Shown here piece by piece: positions 36,465 through 47,743 of a stretch of DNA of 64,000 nucleotides. Below the pieces are notes generated by a model. It saw only the letters and a program-made list of their open reading frames with translations. It was not told the DNA's origin and did not search any database. This DNA is from Nageia nagi. Its lineage: Eukaryota; Pinophyta. A program made the translations under genes and the position numbers. Position 1 is the first letter of the stretch. Each line of letters opens with the position of its first letter. Location: positions 77,748,001 through 77,812,000 of the forward strand of contig JBITNC010000001.1 of assembly GCA_050084985.1 (NCBI GenBank). The letters are read 5' to 3'.

Positions 36465-37840
36465 TAATCACATCATTATGGATTAAGTGTCTAAAACATA
36501 TACTTTATTTATTCTATGATTATGAGTGAAATGTAACAAAAGCATGAGTAGCATGGTGTAATACAAGGGTGAGCATGGAGTAGCAAAAGTGTGAGTCAAT
36601 TATTTCAAAAGTATAATAGGTTGTTATTAAGCAAATTATAGCTTACCAAAGTTGTGATCTTATTGAAATGTAGCTAAATGATATTTGAAATGTAATGAAC
36701 AAATCAAGTTTGTGACCTAATCCAAAGCCCCCTAAGGAATGGAAAAGCATGTTGATGCAAGAAAAACCATTCAGAAAGGAGAAAATTGAGATGGTACTTC
36801 CAAATCTATGATGAATGAGATAAAATTAAAAATAGAGGATGGAAGAGAATGGATGTAACCAATTGTATATGAAAATATGTCAATATAATGCAAAATTTGT
36901 AAGAGTTATGAGCACTATGTAAAGGATTGCCTAGAAAAGAAGAGGAGGGATGAAGAAAGGAGAGAAAAGAAAAAATGAAAAGGATTCTCAAGATAAATAG
37001 AAAGAGAAAGGGTGAAAATTAGTTCAAAAATAAAAAATAGAAAAAAAAATCATAAGAATATAGCCAAAATGAACCACGTAAAAAAAATAGTCAACTTCAA
37101 AAGAAATGGAAGAAATCAACCACAACAAACCCCTATGCAATGCTATCAATTATAGAAGGAATAGATAGAGAAGCAAAAAATTATAATACATATTTTTCAA
37201 AATATGAGATAACAAAAATGGAAGTTGTGGAAGGGTAAGATGGAGAAACAATAAGAAGAGTGACCAAAAAAGCAAGGAATGCAGATAGTAAAGCAATAGC
37301 AACATAACAAGAAGAAGGTCAAGTTGGAATCCCATTAAGAAATATACTAAACTCTAGAAAATAGTAAATGTTGGACAAATACATGTACGAATACCATCCC
37401 TAGGAGACACTAGAGAGAAACTCATTAAACAGGATATAGCAAATGGAAAGCAATTAACTCTACATCAAATCAAAAAATCTTAGCCCACCTTTAGGCTAAA
37501 TAAAGGATTTATTAATTAGAATATTCCAACAATAAAGAGGTAGTCAAGTTGTTTCTCAGTTATGATTTGGATGAATTTTACTATAGTTTTACAATTTTTT
37601 ATTAATAAAATTTGTATTGTAGTTTGTATTAGTGCTACCAACAGGTTATAGTTGGGTAGCATCTAAACTTATTTTGTTAATAGTTTTTTACAAATTTTAT
37701 TAGCTACCACCAAGTATAGCTAGGTAATGATTTCCTATTTTGAAAATCATTTTGTGATCAATTTTATTTTTGGGGTCCGAACAAAACCCCTCATCACTTT
37801 TGATAATATAATTTACCCTTATTATTAATCACATCATTAT
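36465..37840 (+). mobile_element. Possible insertion flanked by a 15-bp direct repeat
   Basis: The 15-mer taatcacatcattat occurs at 36465-36479 and 37826-37840. On its outer sides the same local repeat context resumes ('aaaaaaggtgatcataaat' near 36440 and 37930). The intervening 1.35 kb is different in character and carries a zinc-knuckle motif. Long target duplications are typical of non-LTR elements, but the surrounding tandem-repeat character could produce the match by chance. Confidence 0.35.
36889..37350 (+). pseudogene. CCHC zinc-knuckle relic
   Basis: 36889-36930 reads CKICKSYEHYVKDC, an exact C-x2-C-x4-H-x4-C knuckle, followed by a highly basic LEKKRRDEERREKKK tail. A stop codon lies directly upstream. 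Further on, about 37140-37330 stays loosely open (IIEGIDREAKNYNTYFSKYE). Such a motif is usual in gag or LINE ORF1 nucleic-acid-binding proteins. The parent element is not identifiable. Confidence 0.45.
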
Positions 37841-38003
37841 AGAGGTAAAAAGATGCCCTATTCATGGGTGCAAATACATGATAATGAAGAGTCATAATAA
37901 TGATGGTTAGTTTAAATCCAACCAAAAAAGGTGATCATAAATTCAATCATAGTGATGGTTAGTTCAAACCTAAACAATAAAAGTTATTAAAACATGCCCT
38001 AGC
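37841..38003. repeat. Degenerate units flanking the minisatellite
   Basis: Two units like 'gatggttagtttaaatccaa' occur near 37905 and 37955. They are related to the array that follows and to a unit near 36422. Confidence 0.45.
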
Positions 38004-38400
38004 ATGAATACCATTATAAGTAGGTGGTTAGTTCTTCCCCAACCAACAAAGGGTAATATATCATTCCCTAGCATGAATACCATTAGAAGTAGATGGGTAG
38101 TTATTCCCCAACAAACAAAGGGTAACATATTATACCCCATCATGAATGTTATTAGAAGGAATTTAGTTCTTCCCCAACTAACACAAGGTAACATATCATG
38201 CCCTTGCATGAATACCAATAGAAGAAAATGGTTAGTTCTTCCCCAACAAACAAAGGGTTACATATCATACCCAATCAATAGAAGCAAGTAGTTAGTTCTT
38301 CCCCAACCAAAAAAGGATAACATATCATACCCCTATATGAATTCCAATAGAATCAGGTGGTTAGTTCTTCCCTAACCAACAAAGGGATGACCAACCCTAA
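38004..38400. repeat. 64-69 bp minisatellite
   Basis: Six units, each containing 'ggttagttcttccccaacca' and 'gggtaacatatcat', start near 38004, 38073, 38142, 38208, 38274 and 38338. Early periods are multiples of three, which explains the repetitive open frames on both strands. Diverged echoes occur near 38460-38545 and 40250-40385. Confidence 0.8.
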
Positions 38401-40600
38401 AGGATTTTCATATTCTAGAATATGGGATTTTATCAATGTCTTCCTAATAAAGATATATAGTAATAAAAGTGATGATTATTTCACATCCATACAAAAAGGA
38501 CATGATCATAAAGTAATGATGGTTATCTAACATCCACCTAACAAGGATATGCATAATTTCCAAATAGTACAATAGTTTCAAACACATGATCAATGAAACA
38601 CATGTGCATTTTATATAACCAAGAAATGATTTCATTTTTTCAAATAGATAAGCATAGTCCAAATATGTCATGATCATATAAATGTGCACATAATGAACAT
38701 CAAATCTATAAAAGATCAAGAGATAGAAAAAAAAAATTGATAAATGCCTAAATACATACTGCCAATTGTTTCATTCTTAATCAAAGACATAAATTATCCT
38801 AATGCTAACACTACTGGTAGTGCCATAACTGATCATCATAAACTAAACTAAACTGATCTTACATAATTTGATACTATGATTCTAATATAAATCTAATTGA
38901 AATTTATCTCAACTATTCCCAAACCAACTTACTAAATTGATTATTTTCTAAACCAAATTGAGAATATCATAGCCAACATTGGTGTCAACATTAATGCTAA
39001 GTTACTAACATGCCCCCATCATCAATGTTTATATATTTACATATTTTTACAATATAATTTTACCTTAATAAACCTTTGATTCATACTAACCTTTCTGAAT
39101 CCAAATCCTGACAATTGAGATAAATCCAAAACAAAAATTTTGAACCAAAACTAAATTCCTAATCCATATATGACCAAATTTTGAATAGATGCTCATACTG
39201 AACCCAAAAATTATCACAACTCGATTTCCCCCAATCTATATTAATAATATCATAACATAATTTTTGAAAAAAAAATATACATATAATCCAAACATATCAA
39301 AGCATTTATTACATCTCAAACTTAGTAATTTTTTTCATAACAATTTTGGTAATATTAACATACATAGCAACTTATGAACCATTACAAAGTCATCACATCA
39401 TAAAATAACCATAAAATCATGTTTACTATCTCAAAAATATGTATGCATACCTGATTTTTTTTAACCTAAATTCCCAAAATGAAAACTTGCATTAATGATA
39501 ATTTTGCAATTTCTTGACAATATTTCGATAACTTTTTAATAATTTTGTATATATCCTTGAAACAAATCCAAATTGTATGAAAACATGGTAAACAATGATG
39601 AAAATATATTAAAAGTTTTGATAATGTACTTACCTTTATATATAAGATTATAATTTTCTCTTTTTATGATTTTGACCTTCTTGGTTCATGACAAGCCCAT
39701 CCTTGCCAAATATGCCATTTTCATAAAACTGCCAACTTGCAAGAAGCATAACTTTTTCTAAACATATCAAATTAACCTTTTTATTTTTGTATAGGAAATA
39801 AGAAATAATATACTTTTCTTAAAATATCATACATCATGTTTTGAGAAAAAATAACTAATTTAGAATCTAAAATAAACCTATTTCACACTTTCTAGATTTC
39901 CAAACTTCAAATGACCATAACTTTTGATCTGTAAAGAATTTAAAGATGACTCATTTTTTAAATTTCATGATTTTTTTAACTCTATCCAAATATCAAATCA
40001 TATTTTACTATTATGATCAATTATTCTAGCATTAACATTGGAATTCCTTAAGAAAATAATACCCAAATTTGTCCCACAAACCTGTCATACCAATATGATC
40101 CTAAGCTACCTAATCCCCAATTTTTTTGATCTTAAATTTCTAATTTTTATGACTGATTTCACCCTAGAATAAACTTGCACAAACATGTATGACTTGAACA
40201 AACCTAGATAATGTGACCAACAAGACATGTAAACACAAAGACATAATAAAATGATGGTTAATTTTTTCCCCAATCAAAAAAAGGGAAAAGAACACAAATG
40301 AAGGTTAATTATGCTTCCAACTTATAAAGGTGAAAAGAATAAAAGTTAATGTTAATTATTCCCCTAACCTACAAAGGGGAAAATAATGCAAGATGCAATA
40401 TATATTACAATATATCTTATATGAAAGTGCATGCCTAGAATATATGGTAATATATTCCTAATATATATGAAATATAATGACAAGAAAAGTCTCATGTAAT
40501 AATATAGAAATTACTTTTTAATTATTTACATATTGCTTTATCAACCTCAATTGCTATATTCCTTCCATATTTTCCACATATATTATTTAGGATGGATGGT
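38401..40600. other. Non-coding AT-rich interval with a possible LTR edge
   Basis: No coding similarity is seen. On the minus strand gatgggggca followed by TGTTAGTAACTTAGC at 39010 could be a second polypurine tract and LTR start. Without a partner copy this is weak. Confidence 0.3.
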
Positions 40601-41060
40601 AAATGTTCTTTATTTTGTAATATTGAGAAAAATATTTCTTATCTTTCTTGAGTCATGTATGTTTGTACTAGCAAATCTGGAAATATATCATCATCTTCAA
40701 CAAACTCATTAGAGGCATTAGCATAAATATCATCATTAGTATTTTTGATCTACTCACTATCTATATCATTGATATTATTAGATTCATCTACAAGCTCTTT
40801 TTCTTCTTCAACAAAAATTTTATTATTGCAAGTATTTTTTCTACTTTCTAAGAGTTTGTGTAATTATTTCTTCATGCTATTACATCCATCAATTGCATGA
40901 CCTTTGACTTTATCATACAAGAAAAAATTATTCTTTTGGTACCAACTAGGTTTCCTTTTAGTTGCATCATATTCCTTTCCCTTTTTATATTTTATCAATC
41001 TTTTTTCTAAGCAAGATTTAAATATTTTTCTAGGATCCATTATAAAAAGATGCATCTTTT
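40600..41060 (-). pseudogene. gag: Decayed gypsy gag zinc-knuckle relic
   Basis: Minus-strand 41055-40864 reads KPSWYQKNNFFLYDKVKGH followed by AIDGC. It matches the KPWYK-x(3)-C-x-[FY]-H-x(3)-GH-x(4)-C knuckle of element A, with the first Cys and the His replaced. An acidic tail (VEEEKELVDES, EDDDIFP) follows to about 40680. It may belong to the minus-strand element whose 3' LTR edge is proposed at 35832. No pol lies between them. Confidence 0.5.
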
Positions 41061-41244
41061 ATCTTATCTTTGCTGATAGAAACATCACTATTAGAACAAC
41101 AAATGCAATCTTCTTCATAACGTGAGTGAGAATGCTCAAACAGGTGTGAACATTAGCATTTATCATTAACAAAATCATCCAACTATATTCATTACTTACC
41201 AAAGCATTTAAATATTTAGCTATATTATATGTATTGCATTTATC

Positions 41245-41765
<521 letters not shown>

Positions 41766-42315
41766 TTATGTTAGTAGACATGAGAGGAAGCTCCAAAATA
41801 TTCAAACTTTCCACGTTCAAGAGATTTGGTGAAGACATATATAAGTTGCTACTTCATGAAAATTTATTGTATCTTGATATTATGTAGTGAAACATGATCT
41901 CAAATTAAGTGCACATGTATCTCAATGTGTTTGGTGTGCTCATGAAAATAAGTATTTTGAACTAGTTTTAGTACACCTTTATTATTGTAATGTAGAATTG
42001 TGGCTTGTTTATATGGAATTCTAATGTCTACCAAAATATGACATAACCATATTGTTTCACAAATAGCATCTCCTACATCATGGTATTTTGACTCTATGGT
42101 ATACTTAGATGTGATACTTTACTTATTGTTATCCCATGAAATTGATATAGATCCAAGGAAGAACACATATCTTGTCATCAATATTCTATCATCCAAGGAT
42201 CCTTCATAATATACATCTATGAATCCAGATAAGATAAACTTATCATTCTTATTATACTTCATGATATAATCATCAATACCAAGGATGTACCTCAAAATAT
42301 GCTTTTCCATGATCA
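41766..42315 (-). pseudogene. pol: RNase H end of outer copia element F
   Basis: Minus-strand 42316-42119 reads KHILRYILG, then FILSGFIDVYYEGSLDDR and YVFFLGSISISW, the copia RNase H. It continues through NTYFHEHTKHIEIHVHLI near 41940-41890. The missing first half is found beyond element G, ending at 59332, so the domain was split by the insertion of G. Stops make it inactive. Confidence 0.8.
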
Positions 42316-42320
42316 AGTAT
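42316..42320. other. Target-site duplication of copia G, left
   Basis: AGTAT directly left of the LTR. The same five bases lie at 59327-59331. Confidence 0.8.
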
Positions 42321-42817
42321 TGAAGGGATTAAACTATAACAAAAGCAATCCTAAATAACCAAGGTCACATAAAATATCACAATACACATCTAACAAACTC
42401 ACAAAGCAATCTCACAAAAATAACACAATATGTAAGTGGTTCCTCCAACTAGGAGTACATCTACTAACTAGATCTCTCTTAATCTCAAATATGAACTCTT
42501 ACAATTCTCCTAATCTCAACTCCTAAACACTATCCTCTAGCATAACTTTACTCCACAAATTGGCGTATGATCCAAAGAGGGAGCCTTCTATTTATAGGCC
42601 AAAATCTCTCTTTGGATCACCCTTTTACCCAATGTACAAAAGCATGACATGCACATCCTTTTACCCAAAGGACATGCTCATGACATGGAGTGTAGTATAG
42701 TTACATTATCATATTCACTTAAATACTTAAGGTATCAAATGATACCCTTAAGTATTAGTGAACTTACATATAATATTATTGCATAACCTTTACAATAATG
42801 CATTATACATTCCAACA
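42321..42817 (-). repeat. 3' LTR of copia G
   Basis: TG...CA ends, 497 bp, partner of 58828-59326. The minus-strand TATA box ctataaatag lies at 42588-42597. Confidence 0.9.
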
Positions 42818-42828
42818 CTCCCCTTTAA
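42818..42828 (-). other. Polypurine tract of copia G
   Basis: Minus-strand ttaaaggggag abuts the TGTTGGAATG start of the LTR. This is the standard plus-strand primer position. Confidence 0.8.
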
Positions 42829-43580
42829 TGCAATATTGGGATAGAGCAAATAAGAGAGAAGAAGAAGGGAAAATACGAAAGTTCTCCTCCAAATAGATAC
42901 AATTGGAGATGAGAAATTTTTACATATTTATGAAGTAAGCAAGATCTAGTTTGAGACTCACTAGTTTTCTAAACACAATCATTAACCACAATCGGTTTCA
43001 ATATTCATGAAGTAGTTATCCAACTAGAAGTTATGAAGTGTCTCTAAGAGCTTGCATACCCAAAGTAAGTAACTTGCAATCTCAAAGGAACCTATAGGTC
43101 ACAAGTAACTCAAAGAATAAGATCAGTTAGATGCATCATATTAATATAAATAAAGATAGATAAATCACACAAATGTCATCATGAACTAATCAATGGTGCA
43201 CTATAAGTCATCACAAAGATGCCAAGCCAAAACTCATAGCCACCTACCATATATAAAACATGTGTTGATTATCATTACAAAATAGAGCATGCACATATGA
43301 ATAACTAAATAGTACCAAAATACACATAAGAGTTCCTCACACATGGATAACTGAATATTGCTAGATTGGCTAATCTTTTTGCTCTAAAAAAAAAATACAA
43401 CAAGTTCCTCACATAAATCGAAATTACCATGAAGGTGTACAACAAAATCAACATTATACAACATAAAATCCTTCTAGGGGTGAAGTTGTCATCACAAATA
43501 TGAATTCAATACAAGAATTCAAACTTCACTTCCCCTTGAAAGTAACTTCACTAACTCGATAGCATCCTTAAGCTTATAGA
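42829..43580 (-). other. 3' untranslated region of copia G
   Basis: AT-rich, with no coding similarity. Confidence 0.4.
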
Positions 43581-44180
43581 ATTGAGCTTCTAGGAGGGGC
43601 TTGGTGAACAAATTAGTAGAGTTCAAGGTGGATGAATAATACTCCAGGTGTATGATGCCATCAAGAACCTTTTCCCTAATAAAATGTGCCTAGAGTTCCA
43701 CATGTTTTTTTCTTTGATGGAACATAAGATGTTTAGCCAAAGAGATTGTCTGAAGAAATCAAAGATGAGCCACGTTGCTTATTTTCAATTTCTTTCAAAA
43801 GATTCCTTATCCAAATGGCTTCCTAGGTTGCAATAGACATGTCATGATATCTAGCTTCTAAGGTAAAAATAGAAATAGTAGGCTACTTCTTGGAAGCCCA
43901 AGAGATAGCACCTAAACCAATACTAAACATATATGCAAAGGTTGATTTCCTATCATCTCTATCTCCCTTATAGTTAGAATCTGAGAATCTAGAGAGAATA
44001 AATGAGGGAAACTTAGAATACTTGAGAGTAAGATCTTTAGTCCTTGCAACATACCTCAAAATTTTCTTAACAATATTAAGGTGCTCAACATATGGTTTTT
44101 GCATGAATTGTGCCATCAGATTCACTACAAAGGTAATATATAGCCTAAAAATAGTCAAATACAAAAGACTACCAAATAAT
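43580..44180 (-). pseudogene. pol: RNase H of copia G
   Basis: Minus-strand 44164-43883 reads HLNIVKKILRYVARTKDLTL, FSDSNYKGDRDDRKSTFAYM and GLGAISWASKK, the copia RNase H core. It continues through IWIRNLLKEI to about 43600 with stops and shifts. It lies directly after RT as in all copia elements. Confidence 0.85.
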
Positions 44181-44209
44181 TACCTGTAAGGTATAGAATC
44201 ACCTAACTG

Positions 44210-45000
44210 AGAGTTGGAGCTAAGATAAATAATGATTCTAGGATAAACTAGGATCGTAGCATATCTACACTCCTCTATTCCAAACTTCTATAATATGTCT
44301 AATATATACTTAGATTGACTGAGATAAGTACAATCCTTGTATTGATACACTTGCATTGTAAGATAGTAGTGCAAGAGACCAAGATCAATCATTTCAAATA
44401 TTGCCTTAAGTTTGGATATGCACTCTTGAATGATTTCATCATTATTTCTAGTAATCAAAAGATCATCCACATAAAGAAGAATCAATACCACATCTTTTTC
44501 TTGAGTGAGCACATATAAATTGGAGTCTAAAAAACACATGGAGAAACCAATGTCTATAAAATGCCTTAAAATCTTCCTATACTAGGCTCTAGGTTCTTGC
44601 TTAAGTCCATATAATGACTTCTTTAGCTTGCACACAAAGGACTCTTTGCCTTTCACAATGAACCCTTAAGATTTATTCATAAATATTTCCACATCTAAGT
44701 CACCATTGAGAAATGCACTCTTGACATCAAGTTGAAAAACTTTCCAATATTAAGCTATAGAAAGAGCAAAGATAATTCTCATAGTAGGCATATTTTCCAT
44801 GGGAGCAAAGGTTTTCTCATAATCTATACTGTATTTTTGAGCAAAACCATTATCTACTAACCTTGCCTTATATTTTTCAATATCTCCAATAGAATTGAAC
44901 TTGACATTGTAGATTCACTTATTGTCAATCACATTCTTCTCATTGGGATAAGGAACCAAGTCCCAAGTTTTATTTTTCATAAGTGCCTCTTGTGCTTTGA
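44210..45000 (-). pseudogene. pol: Reverse transcriptase of copia G
   Basis: From about 45000 the minus strand reads FAPMENMPTMRIIFALSIA, QLDVKSAFLNGDLD and KSLYGLKQEPRA, all standard copia RT segments. The open frame 44539-44288 then carries LLYVDDLLITRN, with the catalytic YVDD intact. Several stops occur between the segments, so the enzyme is not made, though the active site is preserved. Confidence 0.85.
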
Positions 45001-45189
45001 AGCTTCTTTGAAGGATGAGGACTCATGCTTGTTGTCAATCTTGGCAAATAAGTATTTATTCAAGGTCATGCTTCTTGTTACCCTTTGTGTTGGAGAATTT
45101 TGCTCTTAAGATGACTTGCTTGCATAAATATCCAACTAGCTAGGTGCAACTGACAAGTTATCTAAATCATCATCATCCTTATTATAAGT
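45001..45189 (-). other. Integrase-RT linker of copia G
   Basis: Acidic, low-similarity linker typical of the copia integrase C-terminus. Confidence 0.4.
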
Positions 45190-45830
45190 AGATTCTTCAA
45201 GAAGTTCATTGAACTTTACATCCCTTGAAATATACATTGCTTTATAGGATGGAGAGTAGAGCCTATAACCTCTATGCTGATTATCATAACCCATAAAGAT
45301 GCATTTTTTTAACCCTTTTATCTAACTTTTTCCTTTTATTAGAAATAATGTAGGAGAATGCTTTATAATCAAACACCCTAAGGTGTGAAATGTTAGGTTT
45401 TTTTCTTGAACATGCCTCAAAAGGAGTTTTACCTTGAATGAATTTTATGGGACACCTATTCAAGGTGTAAATGGTAGAGCTCACAGCTTCACCCCATAAG
45501 AAACTAGGAAGATTACCTAGCTTACATCTAGCCATTTTCATAATTATCCTATTTTTTCTCTTGGTAACACCATTCTGCTGAGGAGTGTAAGGAATTGTAA
45601 ATTACTTCTTAATTCTATACTTAGCATAATAGTCATTGAACTTATTGTTGTTATATTCTTTTCTATTATCTAATCTCAACATCTTGATTTTAAGATTAGT
45701 TTGATTCTCAACAAAGACCTTAAAATTCTCAAAACTCTCAAATGTTTGATCCTTGTGCTCAAGTAGATACACAAAGGTCATTCTAATAAATTCATTAATG
45801 AAGGTCAAGATGTAAGATGCTCCTTCAAGC
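45190..45830 (-). pseudogene. pol: Integrase core of copia G
   Basis: 45808-45602 reads FINEFIRMTFVYLLEHKDQT and LRLDNRKEYNNNKF, where the usual SDNGGEF has become LDNRKEY. Just beyond, PQQNGVTKRKNR has Lys at the catalytic Glu position (normally -ERKNR). 45541-45284 reads LPSFLWGEAVSSTIYTLNRC and FEACSRKKPNISHLRVFDYK. The Glu-to-Lys change fits a G-to-A transition. The enzyme would be inactive. Confidence 0.8.
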
Positions 45831-46044
45831 GAGTATGAAACAAACCCATTAAATTTTAATGCACAAGTTGAAGAGGTTGAGATGCTCTTATTGCCTTATC
45901 TTTTTTAAACCTTTGTCTATGCATCTTACCAAGAATGCACTTCTCATATAGACCAATTGAAGGAGAAATTTAAGGCAAACCTTCCACAAGTTCTTGGTCT
46001 TTCATGACTTGAATACTCTTGTAGTTAAGGTGCCCTAAACATTG
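45831..46044 (-). pseudogene. pol: GAG-pre-integrase domain of copia G, 3' half
   Basis: The minus strand reads CLGHLNYKSIQVMKDQELVE, then EKCILGKMHRQRF, the zinc-binding segment before copia integrase. Its beginning (...SNLWH) is on the far side of element H at about 54670. Confidence 0.75.
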
Positions 46045-46049
46045 GTGCC
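46045..46049. other. Target-site duplication of element H, left
   Basis: GTGCC immediately before the LTR. It is identical to 54663-54667. Confidence 0.9.
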
Positions 46050-46250
46050 TGTAGATCCCTACATTAAAATTCTTGAAGAAGGGCCCGGGGTATTCTAATT
46101 ATTATCATGAGTCCGCCTTAATCCTCCCGGGAGCCATTCCGGAATAAATAAAAGGCCGGAGTCCGTGAGTAAACCTTTCCGGAATGGAAAGGAGAGGTCG
46201 CGGAGAATAAGTTAGACATATTTTGGCGAAGAACGAATTCCGGAACAAAA

Positions 46251-46735
46251 TGATGTCAGCAAGGCGGTCAGGTTTCGGCAAGGACCAAGTTCCGGAAAAA
46301 ACGAAGCAAGCACAAGTGCCTCCGGGAAACAAAGCATTCCGGATATATGGAGATGACATCACGGAAAAGAAGAAGTTCATAATTGCAAAGGAAACCGGAG
46401 TCCGAAGGGAATGACGTCTGCAAGGAATAACTTCGTATCCGGAGCCTTTGAGTAAAGCATTCCGGAGAAATAAGCAGGTGACGTCAGCAAGAAGGGACGA
46501 GGTTCATAATTGCAAAGGAAACCGGAGCCCGGAACAGATGACGTCAGCAAAGAGAAATTTAGTATCCGGAACCAGCGAGCGGGAAATTCTGGGGATTCAA
46601 AGGTGACGTCACAAGGAGATATAAAGTTTACATTCGTAAAGCAAACCGGAGCCCGGAATGGATGACATCATCAAGGAGCAATTTAGTGTCCGGAGCCAGT
46701 GAATAAAGAAGTCCGGAGATTCAAGGCTGACGTCA
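46251..46735. promoter_or_regulatory. Array of eight TGACGTCA-like octamers in U3 of H
   Basis: Octamers start at 46251, 46354, 46412, 46479, 46539, 46604, 46663 and 46728. Four (46479, 46539, 46604, 46728) are exact TGACGTCA palindromes and the rest differ by one or two bases. The array is repeated at +7066 in the right LTR. TGACG/TGACGTCA is the core bound by plant TGA-type bZIP factors. That these factors drive the element is an inference. Confidence 0.7.
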
Positions 46736-47024
46736 GGCGAAAGGGGAAGATTAACATTTGGGATTAAGACCGCGTCCAGAGGAAAATAGGCCGCAATGGA
46801 AGATCGAAGAGTCCGAGTTGGAGAATTGAACATTCCCGAAGAGAAGGAAGTCTGCAAAATACCTGAACACCACCATCAGGGAACAGAATCGTCAGTAATC
46901 TGCTCAATTTTGTAACAGTCGGCCAAGTGTCATATGTAGGTGATATCAGTTCAAGAAGGCCAGAATCTTGCGGCCGTTTTGTAAACGTTTCTATTCTGTA
47001 ATCTTGTAACTGTTATCAATACAG

Positions 47025-47032
47025 TATAAATA
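47025..47032 (+). promoter_or_regulatory. TATA box of element H
   Basis: TATAAATA, about 290 bp downstream of the octamer array and 565 bp before the LTR end. The copy in the right LTR is at 54091-54098. Confidence 0.65.
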
Positions 47033-47607
47033 TATGAAAATAAAGAGAAACTAGGGTCGGAAGCCTAGTATTGCCCTTTTCATTTGTTCTCGAAGACCTG
47101 TAGCTTCAGTCCGGTACTATGAAACCATCTTGACCTTTCTTGTCTAGCACTCGTAATTGTTATTCTTAATTTGGTTACATTGTGGCAGCTTAGCTTGTTT
47201 CCTGAGTAATAGTTGCGGGTTGCTAGTATAACTGTGTCTGCTACATGGTAGAGTAGAAGCTGGGGAGCTATTCAGAGAGTGAGGACTTGTTCTGTGGCTG
47301 CGACACTAGATTCAGGCCAAGGTTTCGCACACTGCGAAAGCCCGCGCTGAACTAGTGATCTACCCCTTTGCTTTCTCTCTCGTTACCCTATCCTTTTATT
47401 TCCTTTCTTGTTACCCTATCCTTTTGCTTAAATCTCTCGCTCCCTACTCTTTTTATCTCTTTCCTGTTACTTTTTCTCTGCCCAATGGATAAGGAACCGG
47501 CCTTCTCCGGAGATCAGGCTGCGTCCTACAGTCTGTTCGTGAACTACTTTGGTTAAGATTGTTCCAGGCGCACATATTACACAATCTCAATCAACAGTAT
47601 TTCTTTT

Positions 47608-47625
47608 TGGCACGCCCGGTGGGAC
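47608..47625 (+). other. Primer-binding site of element H
   Basis: tggcacgcccggtgggac, 11 bp after the LTR. The decayed versions in C (24554-24571) and probably B (11218-11242) support its function. A second tRNA-like phrase, ttggcgactctgctgga at 47639-47655, resembles a tRNA-Arg complement but lies farther from the LTR. Confidence 0.65.
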
Positions 47626-47743
47626 ACGAAGAAATTTATTGGCGACTCTGCTGGAGCACCATCCATGGTATGTATTAAAGCAAATTATTTATGAATATCA
47701 TAGGTGCTTTGAACCTGTCATTTTCTTTTGCAATCTAGAGTTT

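Larger units (their letters stand above)
46050..47596 (+). repeat. 5' LTR of element H
   Basis: It starts TGTAGATCCCTACATT and ends CTCAATCAACA. The U3 part (46100-46850) is built from loose repeats with ccggagcccggaa and TGACGTCA-like cores. The frames on both strands inside it appear identically in both LTRs and look fortuitous. Confidence 0.95.

Noticed and set aside
37970-38291. Repeat frames and a possible CRISPR-like array
   Set aside because: Units are contiguous 64-69 bp repeats without unique spacers. This is plant DNA, and the frames follow from the period.
46105-46414. Open frames within the left LTR of H, repeated at 53171-53480
   Set aside because: Both strands are open at the same place and copies are duplicated with the LTR. 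No start context or family match was seen, so they are fortuitous frames in U3.
47639-47655. ttggcgactctgctgga as the primer-binding site of H
   Set aside because: It resembles a tRNA-Arg complement but lies 42 bp from the LTR. The phrase at 47608 is closer to the LTR and is conserved in position in C, so that was preferred.
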